Source: Vulcanimicrobiota bacterium (GTDB lineage: Bacteria > Vulcanimicrobiota > Vulcanimicrobiia > Vulcanimicrobiales > Vulcanimicrobiaceae). Taken from it: 40,954 nt of DNA. Positions 1 through 9,846 of this stretch are shown here, in pieces. The notes under the pieces were generated by a model. The model had not been told where the DNA came from, did no database searches, and saw nothing but the letters and a program-made list of their open reading frames with translations. Position 1 is the first letter of the stretch; each line of letters starts with the position of its first letter. A program made the position numbers and the translations under genes. Location: the NCBI GenBank assembly GCA_027315245.1, contig DAHUYK010000012.1, positions 1 to 40,954 of the forward strand. Direction: 5' to 3'.

Positions 1-1161
1 CGGCCCTGCCAGACGCTGATCGCGCCGGCCGTTGTCCATCTCTTTGACCGTCAGCCCGTACGCCGCTGCGACGGTCTCCTTGATTTTTGCGATCGTGACA
101 CGTTGGAGCGGCGCCTGAGCCACCGCGCTCTTGAGCACCTCGGCGGCGAGGTCGGGCGTGATGGGCGCTTTCGTCAACGAAGCGTATGCGACGACGCGGA
201 TGAGCGCGCCCTCGAGCTCGCGGATGTTCGATGGAATCACCTTTGCGATGAACGACGTTACCTCGTGAGGCACGGGTATGTTTTCGCTCTCCGCCTTCTT
301 GCGCAGGATCGCTTCACGCGTCTCGACGTCGGGTGCCTGGATGTCGGTCTGCAATCCCCATTCGAAGCGCGAGCGCAACCGCGCTTCGAGCGTCTGAATC
401 TCCTTGGGCGGACGATCGGACGAGAGCACGAGCTGACGTCCCGAGCTATGCAGGTCGTTGAAGGTGTGAAAGAACTCTTCTTGCGTCGTCTCTTTGCCGG
501 CGAGAAACTGAACGTCGTCGATGAGAAGTACGTCGACTTGACGGTAGCTCTTGCGGAACTCGGGGGTGCGGTTGTTCTGCAGCGCGATGATGAACTCGTT
601 GGTGAACTTTTCGCACGAAACGTAGAGAACGTTCGCGGCGGGATTATCCACGAGCACCCGGTGCCCAATGGCGTGCATGAGATGCGTCTTGCCCAGACCC
701 ACGCCGCCGTAAAGGAAGAGCGGATTGTAGGCCTTGCCCGGGGTGCAGGCGACGGCTTGCGCGGCAGCGTGGGCGAACCGGTTCGATTGCCCCACGACGA
801 ACTCTTCAAAGGTATAGCGGCTGTTGAGGTTGCCCTGTCGCGGCACCTCGTCGACCGACCGCAGCCCGTTCGAGTGTGCACCCGCCGGCGGTGGATCTGC
901 GATGACGAAGCGCAAGTCGACGGCGATCTGCAAGACCCCACGAATCGCATCGGTGATCTCGCTGCGCAGGCGGTTCTCGCACCAGTCCCGCGCGAAGGCG
1001 TTCTGTACGGCGAGCGTTAGCTCCATCCCGTCGAGCGCAACGGGCTGCATCGGCTTGAGCCACATGTTGAAAACCGGCTTGGTAAACTTGCGATCTAAGG
1101 CGTCCAGAACGGTGCGCCAAAGGTCGCTCGATATACCGGAAGTGCCGATTGCCAACGCCAT
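1..1161 (-). CDS. dnaA: Chromosomal replication initiator protein DnaA (3' end truncated by window edge)
   Basis: Minus-strand translation from ATG at 1161: MALAIGTSGISSDLWRTVLDALDRKFTKPVFNMWLKPMQ...RYTFEEFVVGQSNRFAHAAAQAVA..YNPLFLYGGVGLGKTHLMHAIGH...VLLIDDVQFLAGKETTQEEFFHTFNDLH...NGRRDQRLAGP; Walker A/B and AAA+ motifs. Missing from the ORF track because the stop is outside the window. Confidence 0.97.
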   Translation of the reverse strand, partial: MALAIGTSGISSDLWRTVLDALDRKFTKPVFNMWLKPMQPVALDGMELTLAVQNAFARDWCENRLRSEITDAIRGVLQIAVDLRFVIADPPPAGAHSNGLRSVDEVPRQGNLNSRYTFEEFVVGQSNRFAHAAAQAVACTPGKAYNPLFLYGGVGLGKTHLMHAIGHRVLVDNPAANVLYVSCEKFTNEFIIALQNNRTPEFRKSYRQVDVLLIDDVQFLAGKETTQEEFFHTFNDLHSSGRQLVLSSDRPPKEIQTLEARLRSRFEWGLQTDIQAPDVETREAILRKKAESENIPVPHEVTSFIAKVIPSNIRELEGALIRVVAYASLTKAPITPDLAAEVLKSAVAQAPLQRVTIAKIKETVAAAYGLTVKEMDNGRRDQRLAGP

Positions 1162-1295
1162 TGCCTCATGTCTCCCGCTGCAGCTAGGTGAGGGTTCCTT
1201 GCCACGATCCGCAGATCGTAGCACTGGATCGAGGGCGCATCGCATTGGCGCAATCGGGAGCGCCTCCTGCGCAAAGAATCCACGACCTTATGCAC

Positions 1296-1465
1296 TTATC
1301 CACAGGGTGCATAACGACGCTTTTTCGGCATTTTCCGCCCACGCAAACCGTGCCCCGGGAGTCGCTCGAAATTCGGTCAAGCGCCCGTGGCACAAGGCTT
1401 TTCGGGCCATACCACGGGAGGGCCCCGGCGAGCGTTTCCACAGGCTTGTCCACAGGTGTGGAAAC
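1296..1465. promoter_or_regulatory. DnaA-box cluster, putative oriC or dnaA/rpmH regulatory region
   Basis: TTATCCACA at 1296-1304 (perfect consensus), GTTTCCACA 1434-1442, TTGTCCACA 1446-1454, TGTGGAAAC 1457-1465 (reverse complement of GTTTCCACA), all in the dnaA-rpmH intergenic region. Confidence 0.75.
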
Positions 1466-1494
1466 TTGACGGTCGCGGGTCTGCCCGGTATACT
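1466..1494 (+). promoter_or_regulatory. Sigma70-like promoter for rpmH operon
   Basis: TTGACG (1466-1471), 17-nt spacer, TATACT (1489-1494); AGGAG at 1510-1514 and rpmH ATG at 1528. Confidence 0.7.
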
Positions 1495-1527
1495 TGCGCA
1501 GCCCAAGTCAGGAGTGGATAGAAAAGC

Positions 1528-1662
1528 ATGAAGCGGACGTATCAGCCGCATAATCGCCGTCGCAAGCGGGTCCATGGCTTCCTCGAGCGGATGCGGACGA
1601 AGAACGGTCGCCGAGTCCTTGCCCGCCGCCGGAAGAAGGGCCGTCACCGCCTCGCCGTTTGA
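1528..1662 (+). CDS. rpmH: 50S ribosomal protein L34
   Basis: [44 protein letters not shown], canonical L34; too short for the ORF track. Confidence 0.97.
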   Translation: MKRTYQPHNRRRKRVHGFLERMRTKNGRRVLARRRKKGRHRLAV

Positions 1663-1994
1663 TGCGTAGCTACGCCGGCCTCCGCCGGCGCGCAGAGTTT
1701 GCTGCGCTTCGCAGGCGCGGCCGAATGAGTCCGCGCCCCACGCTCGCACTCTACCGCGCTCCCTTCGCTGGAGATCGCTCGCGTGCGGGCATCACCGTCG
1801 GCAGTGCCGTCGGAAAGGCCGTCGTGCGCAATAGAGTGCGGCGGAGAATCGCAGCGGCGCTCCATGAGTTGCTCTCGGCGCGCCCTCCGGAGCGCCTCCT
1901 CGTCGTCGCCAAGCCTCCCGCCGCCGAGGCGGATTTCCGGCGCCTTCGCAGCGATTTGCAGCTGGCGCTCGAAGCAGGCTCACCATCTCGATGA
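1659..1994 (+). CDS. rnpA: Ribonuclease P protein component (start TTG 1659 or ATG 1662)
   Basis: Follows rpmH; contains [28 protein letters not shown], typical RnpA RNR motif. Confidence 0.93.
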   Translation: MMRSYAGLRRRAEFAALRRRGRMSPRPTLALYRAPFAGDRSRAGITVGSAVGKAVVRNRVRRRIAAALHELLSARPPERLLVVAKPPAAEADFRRLRSDLQLALEAGSPSR

Positions 1995-2224
1995 TCTCCA
2001 GCATCGCCGCCGGGCTCATACGCGTGTACCAGCGGTTCCTTTCACCGCTGCTGCCGCCGTCGTGCCGCTTCTACCCGAGTTGTTCGCACTACGCGGCACA
2101 GGCGATCGAGCAGCACGGAGCAGGCGCTGGCACGGTGCTGGCGCTGCGCCGGCTCGCGCGTTGCCATCCGTGGCATCCCGGCGGCGTCGATCCGGTTCCC
2201 GCACGCATTCAGAGCAGACGTTAA
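1991..2224 (+). CDS. yidD: Membrane protein insertion efficiency factor YidD
   Basis: [33 protein letters not shown] motif; position between rnpA and yidC. Confidence 0.95.
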   Translation: MISSIAAGLIRVYQRFLSPLLPPSCRFYPSCSHYAAQAIEQHGAGAGTVLALRRLARCHPWHPGGVDPVPARIQSRR

Positions 2225-2228
2225 CCCG

Positions 2229-3113
2229 GTGCACATGCTCTTCGCGGCGTCCTGGCTCGACCCGTTCGTCTGGCTGCTGTGGCACGTCGTCCAATACATC
2301 AACTCGGTCGTTCACAACCTCGGCTTCAGCCTCATTATCTTAGCCGCGCTCATCCGCGCGGTATTCTGGGGCCTGAACGTCAAGCAGTTCAAGGCAATGC
2401 TCGCGATGCAGCGCATCGCGCCGCGCATCAAGCAGATCCAGGAGCGCTACAAGGGCGATCAGCAGCGCATTCAGCAAGAAACGATGGCGCTCTATCGCGA
2501 CGCGGGCGCGAATCCGCTCGCGGGGTGCCTGCCGATGATCGTGCAGCTGCCGATTCTCTACAGCGTCTACTGGGTGGTCCTCGAGCACAAAGCGCTCTTT
2601 GACACGACGAAGTTTCTCTGGATCGGCAGCACGATCGCGGCGCACTACCCAATGGTTTTCGGAACGAGCCTCGCCGCGCCCGACGTCGTGCTCCTTGCGC
2701 TCTATGCCGCATCGATGTACTTCAGCATGCGCTACGGCAGCGTTCCCTCGACCGACGCGCAGCAGGCGCAGATGCAGCGCATCATGGCGATGTTCTCGCC
2801 GCTGCTCCTGGCGTACTTCGGCTGGCGAGCCAAGTGGCCGTCCGCAATGATCCTGTATTGGTTTTCGTACAACGCATTCACGATGGGGCAGCAGATTTAT
2901 ATGCTGCGCCGGTACCATCAGCCGCTCAGCGCGTTCGATTCCGGGCACGCGCTCACCGAGAGCGTTGCGCCGAAGCAGGCTGATACCGAGGGCACGGACG
3001 CCAAGCGCGCGCTCGCTGCGGGCAAGGACGCGGCGTCCGTCGAGGGAAGCCAGGACCCCTCGCAGCCCGCCGCAGCGCAGCGGCGCCGGCGGCGCAAGAG
3101 AAAGAAAAAATGA
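2229..3113 (+). CDS. yidC: Membrane protein insertase YidC/Oxa1 family
   Basis: LGFSLIILAALIRAVFWGLNVKQFKAM..QRIAPRIKQIQERYKGDQQRIQQETMALYRDAGANPLAGCLPMIVQLPILYSVYWVV; polybasic C-terminus. Confidence 0.95.
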   Translation: MHMLFAASWLDPFVWLLWHVVQYINSVVHNLGFSLIILAALIRAVFWGLNVKQFKAMLAMQRIAPRIKQIQERYKGDQQRIQQETMALYRDAGANPLAGCLPMIVQLPILYSVYWVVLEHKALFDTTKFLWIGSTIAAHYPMVFGTSLAAPDVVLLALYAASMYFSMRYGSVPSTDAQQAQMQRIMAMFSPLLLAYFGWRAKWPSAMILYWFSYNAFTMGQQIYMLRRYHQPLSAFDSGHALTESVAPKQADTEGTDAKRALAAGKDAASVEGSQDPSQPAAAQRRRRRKRKKK

Positions 3114-3129
3114 CGAGTAGGGAGTTGAG

Positions 3130-3720
3130 ATGATCTACGAAGACGACTACGAGTTCGAAGAGCAGCCCGCGCACGTTCGCGATCGCCAGATTCCGGGAAC
3201 AAGCGGCGGACGCGGCGGACGGCGTCGCGAGCGCGCGCCGCGGCGCAGCAGACCCAGCCAAGAAGTGCCGGAATCCGCAAAGGGCGCGCGCGATCTCTTG
3301 CGCGACATCCTCGAACGCATGGGCGTGGCGCCGATCGAAATCGATTTCATCGAGCGCGAAGAGGGCCAGTATTTCGAAGTGAACGGCCCGGACCTCGCCG
3401 CATTGATCGGCCGCCGCGGCAACACGCTCGAAGCGCTGAACCACGTCTTCAACAACATCATCAATGCCGGCGTGCGCAGTAATCGCAGCTACTACACCAT
3501 CGATGCAGAGGGGTATCGCGCGCACCGCGCCGATCGTCTCAAGGACCTCGCGCTCGCGTCGCAAGACCGCTGCGTCCGCGACAAACAACCGCAATACTTG
3601 GAACCGATGCTCCCGTCGGAGCGCAAGATCATCCACCTCGCGCTCGCGCAGAGCGCGGAGGTGCGGACCGAGTCCGAGGGCGAGGAGCCCGAGCGCAGGG
3701 TCGTCATCTTCCCCCGCTAA
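3130..3720 (+). CDS. khpB: Jag/KhpB-like RNA-binding protein (KH + R3H)
   Basis: KH core NGPDLAALIGRRGNTLEALNHVFNNIIN and R3H-like YRAHRADRLKDLA..; between yidC and mnmE. Confidence 0.88.
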   Translation: MIYEDDYEFEEQPAHVRDRQIPGTSGGRGGRRRERAPRRSRPSQEVPESAKGARDLLRDILERMGVAPIEIDFIEREEGQYFEVNGPDLAALIGRRGNTLEALNHVFNNIINAGVRSNRSYYTIDAEGYRAHRADRLKDLALASQDRCVRDKQPQYLEPMLPSERKIIHLALAQSAEVRTESEGEEPERRVVIFPR

Positions 3721-3751
3721 GAGAGGGGCGTGCGCACGCTCTACTCGTCTC

Positions 3752-5095
3752 GTGTACCGTGACGCAACCATCGCCGCCGTAGCGACGCCGCCCGGCCGCG
3801 GCGCCGTCGCCGTCGTGCGCGTCAGCGGCCCCGGGACGCAGTCGATCGCGCAGCGCCTCGTGCACGCGCGCTTGCCGCTGCGCGCGCGACGCGTCACGAA
3901 CGCCGACGTCGTCGACGAATACGGCACGTTGCTCGATCGAGGAATCGCCGTGCTCTGGCCTGCGCCGCGAAGCTACACCGGTGAAGACGTCCTCGAACTG
4001 CACCTGCACGCAAGCCCGGTCGTCGTGCGACTCGTGCTCGAAGCGGTTCTGCGCGCCGGCGCTCGATTGGCGCAACCAGGCGAGTTCACTCGCCGTGCAT
4101 TCGAGAACGGAAAGCTTGCGCTCAACGAAGCGCAAGCCGTCGGCGATCTCATCGCAGCGGAGACGGCGGCTGCCTCGCGCGCTGCGCTGGCAAACCTCGG
4201 CGGCGCACTCACGAGCGAGATGCGTCGCCTGCGCGCGGTGCTGTTCGGTGCGTTAGAGGAGCTTGCTGGCGCGATCGACTTTCCCGACGAAGTGCCCGAC
4301 CCCGATCCGCGATCGTTCGATGAGGCTCTTGCGCATATCGACGAAGCGTTGTGCGATCTCCAACGTTCCACGGAGATGGGCCGCATTGCGCGGGAAGGCA
4401 CGAGCGTCGCAATCGTCGGGCCGCCGAACGCCGGAAAGTCGTCGCTGCTCAACGCGCTGCTGGGGCAGGAACGCGCGCTCGTTTGTGAGCTTGCGGGGAC
4501 GACGCGAGACACGATCGAGGAGTCGATCGTCATCGACGGCGTGCAAGTGCGGCTTACCGACACGGCAGGTATTCGCGATCGCCCCGAACGGGTGGAGGCC
4601 GCCGGTATCGAGCGCACGATGCGCGCGCTGGAAGAAGCACGCGTCGCACTCGTCACCGTCGACGGGTCGCATCCGCTGGGCGAACCAGAGCGGCACGTGC
4701 TACGGTTGACGGAGGGCCGGGAGCGCGTGCTCTTCTGCAACAAAGCCGACCTCGGCACCGCGGCGGCGCACGAACTCGAGGGGGCCGTCGTCGGAAGCAC
4801 GCGCGACGCGCAGACGCTCGATGCCCTGCGCGCTGCGATCGCCCGGTGCGGCTGGCACGGTGAGCACCTCGACTTCGCTCGTCCGCACTTAGCGCGCGCT
4901 TACGAGATCGATGCCGTCAACGCCGCGAGAGAGGCGATCGGTCGCGCACGCGAGGTGCTGGCCGCAGGCGACCCCATCGACCTATGCGCCGGTGATCTGC
5001 AGCGAGCCGTTGCGGCGCTTGGGCATGTAAGCGGCGAGGCGGCCGGAGAAGAACTCCTGGACGGCATCTTTGCCCGCTTCTGCATCGGGAAGTGA
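3752..5095 (+). CDS. mnmE: tRNA uridine-5-carboxymethylaminomethyl(34) synthesis GTPase MnmE
   Basis: GTG start: MYRDATIAAVATPPGRGAVAVVRVSGPG; VAIVGPPNAGKSSLLNALLGQERALV, GTTRDTIEE, DTAGIRD, C-terminal FARFCIGK. Confidence 0.96.
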   Translation: MYRDATIAAVATPPGRGAVAVVRVSGPGTQSIAQRLVHARLPLRARRVTNADVVDEYGTLLDRGIAVLWPAPRSYTGEDVLELHLHASPVVVRLVLEAVLRAGARLAQPGEFTRRAFENGKLALNEAQAVGDLIAAETAAASRAALANLGGALTSEMRRLRAVLFGALEELAGAIDFPDEVPDPDPRSFDEALAHIDEALCDLQRSTEMGRIAREGTSVAIVGPPNAGKSSLLNALLGQERALVCELAGTTRDTIEESIVIDGVQVRLTDTAGIRDRPERVEAAGIERTMRALEEARVALVTVDGSHPLGEPERHVLRLTEGRERVLFCNKADLGTAAAHELEGAVVGSTRDAQTLDALRAAIARCGWHGEHLDFARPHLARAYEIDAVNAAREAIGRAREVLAAGDPIDLCAGDLQRAVAALGHVSGEAAGEELLDGIFARFCIGK

Positions 5096-5107
5096 CCGGA
5101 GGACGAT

Positions 5108-5641
5108 ATGATCCACGTACTGCGCCGTAACTGGTGGGCCATCGCGGCTCGCGGCATCGTCGCGCTCCTTTTCGGATTGCTCGTTTTCGTCTTTCCACGC
5201 GAAGCCGTGCTCGTGCTCGTGCTCGTCTTCGGCGCGTACGCGGCCGTCGACGGCATCTTCGCAATCCTCTCCGCTGTCTTGGCAGAGCAGGCACACGAGC
5301 GCTGGTGGACGTTCGTCGTGGAAGGCATCGTCGGACTGGCAATCGGCGCCTTGGCGTTCTTTCGCCCAGGGATGACTGCGGTCGCCCTCTACACGCTCAT
5401 CGCGCTCTGGGCGGTCGTGACCGGGGTCATCGAGATCGTCGCCGCGGTGCGCGTGCGAGCATCGATCGCGAACGAGATCATGCTTCTTGCCGGCGGCGTC
5501 GCTTCGATCCTCTTCGGCGCGCTCATGCTCGTCTTTCCGAGCGTCGGCGCGCTTGCCGTCGTATGGCTTATCGGATTCTACGCGGTGCTCTTCGGTCTCG
5601 CGATGATCGCGTTCGCCTTGCGCCTGCGTGCGCACGCGTAG
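5108..5641 (+). CDS. HdeD-like DUF308 membrane protein
   Basis: Multi-TM protein RNWWAIAARGIVALLFGLLVFVFP...LVFGAYAAVDGIFAI...FFRPGMTAVALYTLIALWAVVTGVIEIVAAV with repeated DUF308 units. Confidence 0.88.
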   Translation: MIHVLRRNWWAIAARGIVALLFGLLVFVFPREAVLVLVLVFGAYAAVDGIFAILSAVLAEQAHERWWTFVVEGIVGLAIGALAFFRPGMTAVALYTLIALWAVVTGVIEIVAAVRVRASIANEIMLLAGGVASILFGALMLVFPSVGALAVVWLIGFYAVLFGLAMIAFALRLRAHA

Positions 5642-7178
5642 TGCTCTCGCCGGCGCGCTCGCGCTCGCAGCCTGCACGCGGCTGCATCACACGTGGGGCG
5701 TTCCGGGCGAGGTGCGCATCGGATACCTCGGTACGATCTACACGCTCAATCCGGTCATCGCGTTCGGGCAGCGCCTCATCGACCTCACGCAACTCTACGC
5801 GCAGCCGCTCGTCGGGATCGGCGCGAACGATCGCGCGATTGCGGTCCTGTGCACGGCCGTTCCGTCGGTGCGCAACGGCGGCATTTCGCCGGACGGCCGT
5901 ACGATCACATATCATCTCCGCCGCGGCGTCCGCTTCGCCGACGGCGTATCGTTCACGTCGCGCGACGTAGCGTTCACGTACCGCGTCATCATGGACGCAC
6001 GCAATCCGGTCACCGAAGCGCAACCGTACCATCGTATTGCTTGGCTGCGAACGCCCGACGCGTACACCGTGCGCATTCGTCTCAAGGGGCGTTGGGCCGG
6101 CGCCGTGCGGGAGCTCTTTGCAGCATCCGATTACGTCTACGGTATCCTTCCCGCGCACGCGTTCTCGAGCACGGACGTCGTCCATGCTGCCTGGAACGAG
6201 CATCCGTTCGGAACCGGGCCGTTTCGCGTCATCCGCTGGGTTCGCGGCGACAGCGTCGTCCTAAAGCCCAACCCGTACTTTCGGCCGGCGCCACACCTCG
6301 CGCGCATCGTCGTGCGCATGCTCCCCGACGAGAACACGGCCTTCATCGCGTTGCGCGCCCACGCAATCGACTTTACCGACATCACCTACGAGCAGGTTGC
6401 GTTCGCTCGCACCGATCCGCAGATCCGCGTGGTCGCCGTGCAGCGCAACGAAGTCGACGACCTCGAGCTGCAGACGCAGAGTCCGGCGATGCGCGACGTC
6501 CGCGTTCGCAGAGCCGTCGCTTTTGCCGTCGATCGCACGACGATCGCGCGCGCCGTCTACCACTCGTTGAGTCCCCTTGCAACGACGGAGATTCCGCCGC
6601 TCTTTGCGCAGCACGATCGCACGATCGCAGCCCTTCCCTACGACCCGCAGCGCGCCCGCGCGCTGCTGGGCGGGCGGCATCCGCTCGTTCGCATCTCGTT
6701 CAATAATGCCGAAGACACGTATCGCGAGGTCGCAACGGTGCTGCAGGCCAATCTCAGTGCCGTCGGCTTCGATGCGGTCTTGCGGGGAAGCACGCCGAGC
6801 ATACTCTACGCGCCGCCGGCGCAAGGCGGCGTTCTCTACGACGGGCGCTTCGAGATCGACGTCGGCGGGTGGTACGGCGGGCTCGATCCGGAGGCGTCCG
6901 AGCCGTGGACCTGCGCCAACCGAGCGCCGAACGGGCCCAACGTCGCCCGGTGGTGCGATGCGCGGTACGACGCGGCCTTCGCCCGGCAGGCGCAAAGCCT
7001 CGACCCGCGCGTACGGGCAGCAGCCTTCGACACGATGCAACGGCGCATCCATGACGCCGTTCCCGTCATCTTCCTCGTCTACCGCACCGAGTACGAGGCC
7101 ATGAATCCGGCGTTGCACGGCTTCCGTCCGAACATGCTCTACAACTTCGGACAGACTCAAGACTGGTCGCTTCCCTAG
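5628..7178 (+). CDS. Peptide/nickel-type ABC transporter substrate-binding lipoprotein (SBP_bac_5)
   Basis: Lipobox-like LALAAC at N-terminus; [62 protein letters not shown], typical family 5 SBP. Confidence 0.9.
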   Translation: MRTRSALAGALALAACTRLHHTWGVPGEVRIGYLGTIYTLNPVIAFGQRLIDLTQLYAQPLVGIGANDRAIAVLCTAVPSVRNGGISPDGRTITYHLRRGVRFADGVSFTSRDVAFTYRVIMDARNPVTEAQPYHRIAWLRTPDAYTVRIRLKGRWAGAVRELFAASDYVYGILPAHAFSSTDVVHAAWNEHPFGTGPFRVIRWVRGDSVVLKPNPYFRPAPHLARIVVRMLPDENTAFIALRAHAIDFTDITYEQVAFARTDPQIRVVAVQRNEVDDLELQTQSPAMRDVRVRRAVAFAVDRTTIARAVYHSLSPLATTEIPPLFAQHDRTIAALPYDPQRARALLGGRHPLVRISFNNAEDTYREVATVLQANLSAVGFDAVLRGSTPSILYAPPAQGGVLYDGRFEIDVGGWYGGLDPEASEPWTCANRAPNGPNVARWCDARYDAAFARQAQSLDPRVRAAAFDTMQRRIHDAVPVIFLVYRTEYEAMNPALHGFRPNMLYNFGQTQDWSLP

Positions 7179-7237
7179 CTAGGCCCTCGCGCCTTAGGCA
7201 AAAGAGAGGCGGACGTGCTGCGCTGAATAGGCACGGC

Positions 7238-9034
7238 ATGGGCGCGAAAACAGACGATGCGGCCGTTATCGTCGTCGGCGGCGGACACGCGGGAGTCGAA
7301 GCCGCACTCGCATCGGCGCGACTGGGCGTCGAGACGCTGCTCGTCACCGGGGATCCGGAAAAAATATGCACGCTGCCGTGCAATCCGTCGATCGGCGGAA
7401 GCGCCAAGGGGCAGATCGTGCGGGAGATCGACGCGCTCGGCGGCGCGATGGGAATGCTGGCAGATGCGTGCAGCCTGCACGCGCGGTTTCTGAACGAAAG
7501 CAAAGGCCCTGCCGTGCGCGCGCTGCGCGCCCAGATGGACAAGCCGTCGTACGCGCGTCACGCGATTGCGCTGCTCCGGGCTCAACGCAACCTGCACATC
7601 GCGCAGGGTCTCGTCGAGGGTCTCGTCGTTGCAGGGCAGCGCGTTGCAGGCGTTCGCTGCATGGACGGCCGAGCGTTCACCGCGCAGAACGTCGTGCTCG
7701 CGACGGGCACCTTTCTCGGCGGCAAGACGTTTCGAGGCGAGATCGTCAACGACGAAGGGCGCATCGGCGAGCCGCCCGCGGTCGGACTCGCCTTCTGCTT
7801 ACGGGGCTTGGGTTTTTCGACGCAGCGCATGAAGACGGGGACGCCGCCGCGTGTCGCACGCGACAGCGTCGACGTAGGCGCCATGCAAGAACAGGCGCCC
7901 AGCGCGGTGCCGCTGCGCTTTTCGTATTCCAGCGTCGCGCGCTTCGCAGGTCCGCAACTGCCGTGTTACATCACGCTGACGAACGAGCGCACGCACCGGC
8001 TGGTTCGTGAGAATCTCCATCGCTCGCCGCTTTACGGGCTGGATCTCATCCGCGGCATCGGGCCGCGATATTGCCCGTCGATCGAAGACAAGGTCATCAA
8101 GTTCGCGCACAATCCGGCGCACCAAATCTTTATCGAGCCGGAGGGATGGGACGAGCCGACGTTCTATGTTGGCGGCTTTTCCACGTCGCTTCCGGCGGAG
8201 GTGCAGTTGAGCATGCTGCAGACTTTGCCCGGTCTCGAGAACGCCGTCATGCTGCGCGCCGGCTATGCGGTCGAGTACGACATGGTTCCCCCAACCGAAC
8301 TGCACGACACGCTGGAGACGCATCGCATCCAGGGACTCTTTCACTGCGGTCAGCTCAACGGAACCTCGGGTTACGAGGAAGCCGCCGCGCAGGGGCTCGT
8401 CGCCGGAATCAATGCCGCGCGCCGCTCGCAAAAGCGCAGCCCCCTACGCATCGAGCGCAGCCGAGGCTACATCGGCGTCATGATCGACGACCTTGTGAGC
8501 AAGGGTATCGACGAGCCCTATCGGATGATGACCTCGCGCGCCGAGCACCGGCTTCTTTTGCGCCACGATAATGCAGATGCGCGCCTGACGCCACTGGGTC
8601 GCGAGGTCGGCTCGGTCGGTGGCGAGGCTTGGGAGCGGTTCCTGTGCCGAAGTGCGGCGTTGGCAACCGCGCACGACGAGGCAGCGCGGCTCCGGATCGA
8701 CGAGCGGCTGCGCCGGCCCGGCGTTCGCTTTGAAGACGTCGCAGCATCTTTCACGCATCCGATCGAGCCCGAGATAGGCGAGCGCCTTGCAGTCGAGGTG
8801 AAGATTGCCGGATATGAGGCCCGCGAACGAGAGGCTGTCGAACGTGCCGCACGGCAGGAGTCGCGCGAGATTCCCGACGGATTCGAGTATGCCAAAATAT
8901 CGGCATTATCGCGCGAGGCGCGCGAGAAGCTGAGCGAGCGTCGCCCTCGGACGCTCGGTACTGCCGGTCGAATTCCTGGCGTGACGCCCTCGGACGTCGC
9001 GGTTCTGAGCGTGCTGCTGGCCCGTGGCGCCTGA
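7238..9034 (+). CDS. mnmG: tRNA uridine-5-carboxymethylaminomethyl(34) synthesis enzyme MnmG
   Basis: [73 protein letters not shown]. Confidence 0.97.
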   Translation: MGAKTDDAAVIVVGGGHAGVEAALASARLGVETLLVTGDPEKICTLPCNPSIGGSAKGQIVREIDALGGAMGMLADACSLHARFLNESKGPAVRALRAQMDKPSYARHAIALLRAQRNLHIAQGLVEGLVVAGQRVAGVRCMDGRAFTAQNVVLATGTFLGGKTFRGEIVNDEGRIGEPPAVGLAFCLRGLGFSTQRMKTGTPPRVARDSVDVGAMQEQAPSAVPLRFSYSSVARFAGPQLPCYITLTNERTHRLVRENLHRSPLYGLDLIRGIGPRYCPSIEDKVIKFAHNPAHQIFIEPEGWDEPTFYVGGFSTSLPAEVQLSMLQTLPGLENAVMLRAGYAVEYDMVPPTELHDTLETHRIQGLFHCGQLNGTSGYEEAAAQGLVAGINAARRSQKRSPLRIERSRGYIGVMIDDLVSKGIDEPYRMMTSRAEHRLLLRHDNADARLTPLGREVGSVGGEAWERFLCRSAALATAHDEAARLRIDERLRRPGVRFEDVAASFTHPIEPEIGERLAVEVKIAGYEAREREAVERAARQESREIPDGFEYAKISALSREAREKLSERRPRTLGTAGRIPGVTPSDVAVLSVLLARGA

Positions 9035-9740
9035 GGGCCCCGGCGGCCCCGGCGACAGACTCTTACGCCTCTTGCGGACCGCGGAGGCGCCGGAGGCCGA
9101 GCGGCTCGCAGAGTACGGCGCCCTCGTACTCAAGGCGAACGAGCGGACGAATCTCACGGGCGCCAAGTCGCCCGAAGCGATGGCGGAGCATATTCTCGAC
9201 AGCATGACGCTCCTGCCGTACGTCGCTTCGGCGCTCGTCGACGTCGGTTCGGGCGGCGGGCTGCCGGCGATCCCCCTGGCGATCGCGGCGGGCATCCCGG
9301 TGACGATGATCGAGTCGGTCGGGAAGAAGGCTGCCTTCCTTCGCGAGGCCGTTACGGCGCTTGGCATTTCGGCGGTGGTTCTCAACGAGCGAGCCGAAGT
9401 CGCGGCTCGTCTCCCCCGGCTCCGCGAGAGCTTCGCGTGCGGGACGGCGCGCGCCGTTGCGGGGGCGACGACTCCTGCGGAGCTGCTGCTGCCGTTCATC
9501 GCGGTCTCGGGATGCGGGTTGCTTCAGCGAGGCCGCGCGAGTCCCGGCGAGCGAGAAGCGCTCACCGATGCCGGCCTCATGCTAGGGGCGTACATCGAGC
9601 GCATTATCTTGTTGCGAGAAGGGCACGAAATTGTCGTCATGCGAAAGACCGCCTCAACGCCGCAACGGTTTCCGCGTCGCGTTGGGATCCCGGCGAAGAG
9701 ACCGCTCTGTGTTTCACGTGAAACATCCGGGGCTCGTTGA
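9024..9740 (+). CDS. rsmG: 16S rRNA (guanine(527)-N(7))-methyltransferase RsmG
   Basis: [56 protein letters not shown]; follows mnmG. Confidence 0.95.
   Translation: MAPEGPGGPGDRLLRLLRTAEAPEAERLAEYGALVLKANERTNLTGAKSPEAMAEHILDSMTLLPYVASALVDVGSGGGLPAIPLAIAAGIPVTMIESVGKKAAFLREAVTALGISAVVLNERAEVAARLPRLRESFACGTARAVAGATTPAELLLPFIAVSGCGLLQRGRASPGEREALTDAGLMLGAYIERIILLREGHEIVVMRKTASTPQRFPRRVGIPAKRPLCVSRETSGAR
9710..9725. promoter_or_regulatory. parS: parS centromere site (ParB binding)
   Basis: TGTTTCACGTGAAACA, perfect 16-bp palindrome matching parS consensus; ParA/ParB encoded about 3 kb downstream. Confidence 0.93.
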
Positions 9741-9828
9741 AACCAGCGCTTCCCGGTTACGGTCTTGTAGGCGGTCCGAGCGAGACTTCCAAAGCAGCAG
9801 CGGCGAGAGAAGCAGAAGTGACTGACGA

Positions 9829-9842
9829 TATATCGAGATATA
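9829..9842. promoter_or_regulatory. Operator-like inverted repeat upstream of MFS transporter
   Basis: TATATC-GA-GATATA, perfect inverted repeat ending 4 nt before the ATG at 9847. Confidence 0.45.
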
Positions 9843-9846
9843 ACAG

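Noticed and set aside
103-1020. 305-aa plus-strand ORF at window start
   Set aside because: Antisense to dnaA, whose truncated minus-strand frame shows all expected DnaA motifs.
5209-5230. Short GTGCTC tandem repeat
   Set aside because: Encodes a Val-Leu run in a predicted TM segment of the DUF308 protein; expected codon bias, not a real repeat element.
7179-7237. Possible terminator hairpin before mnmG
   Set aside because: Only a 4-bp AGGC/GCCT stem and no T-tract; not supportable.
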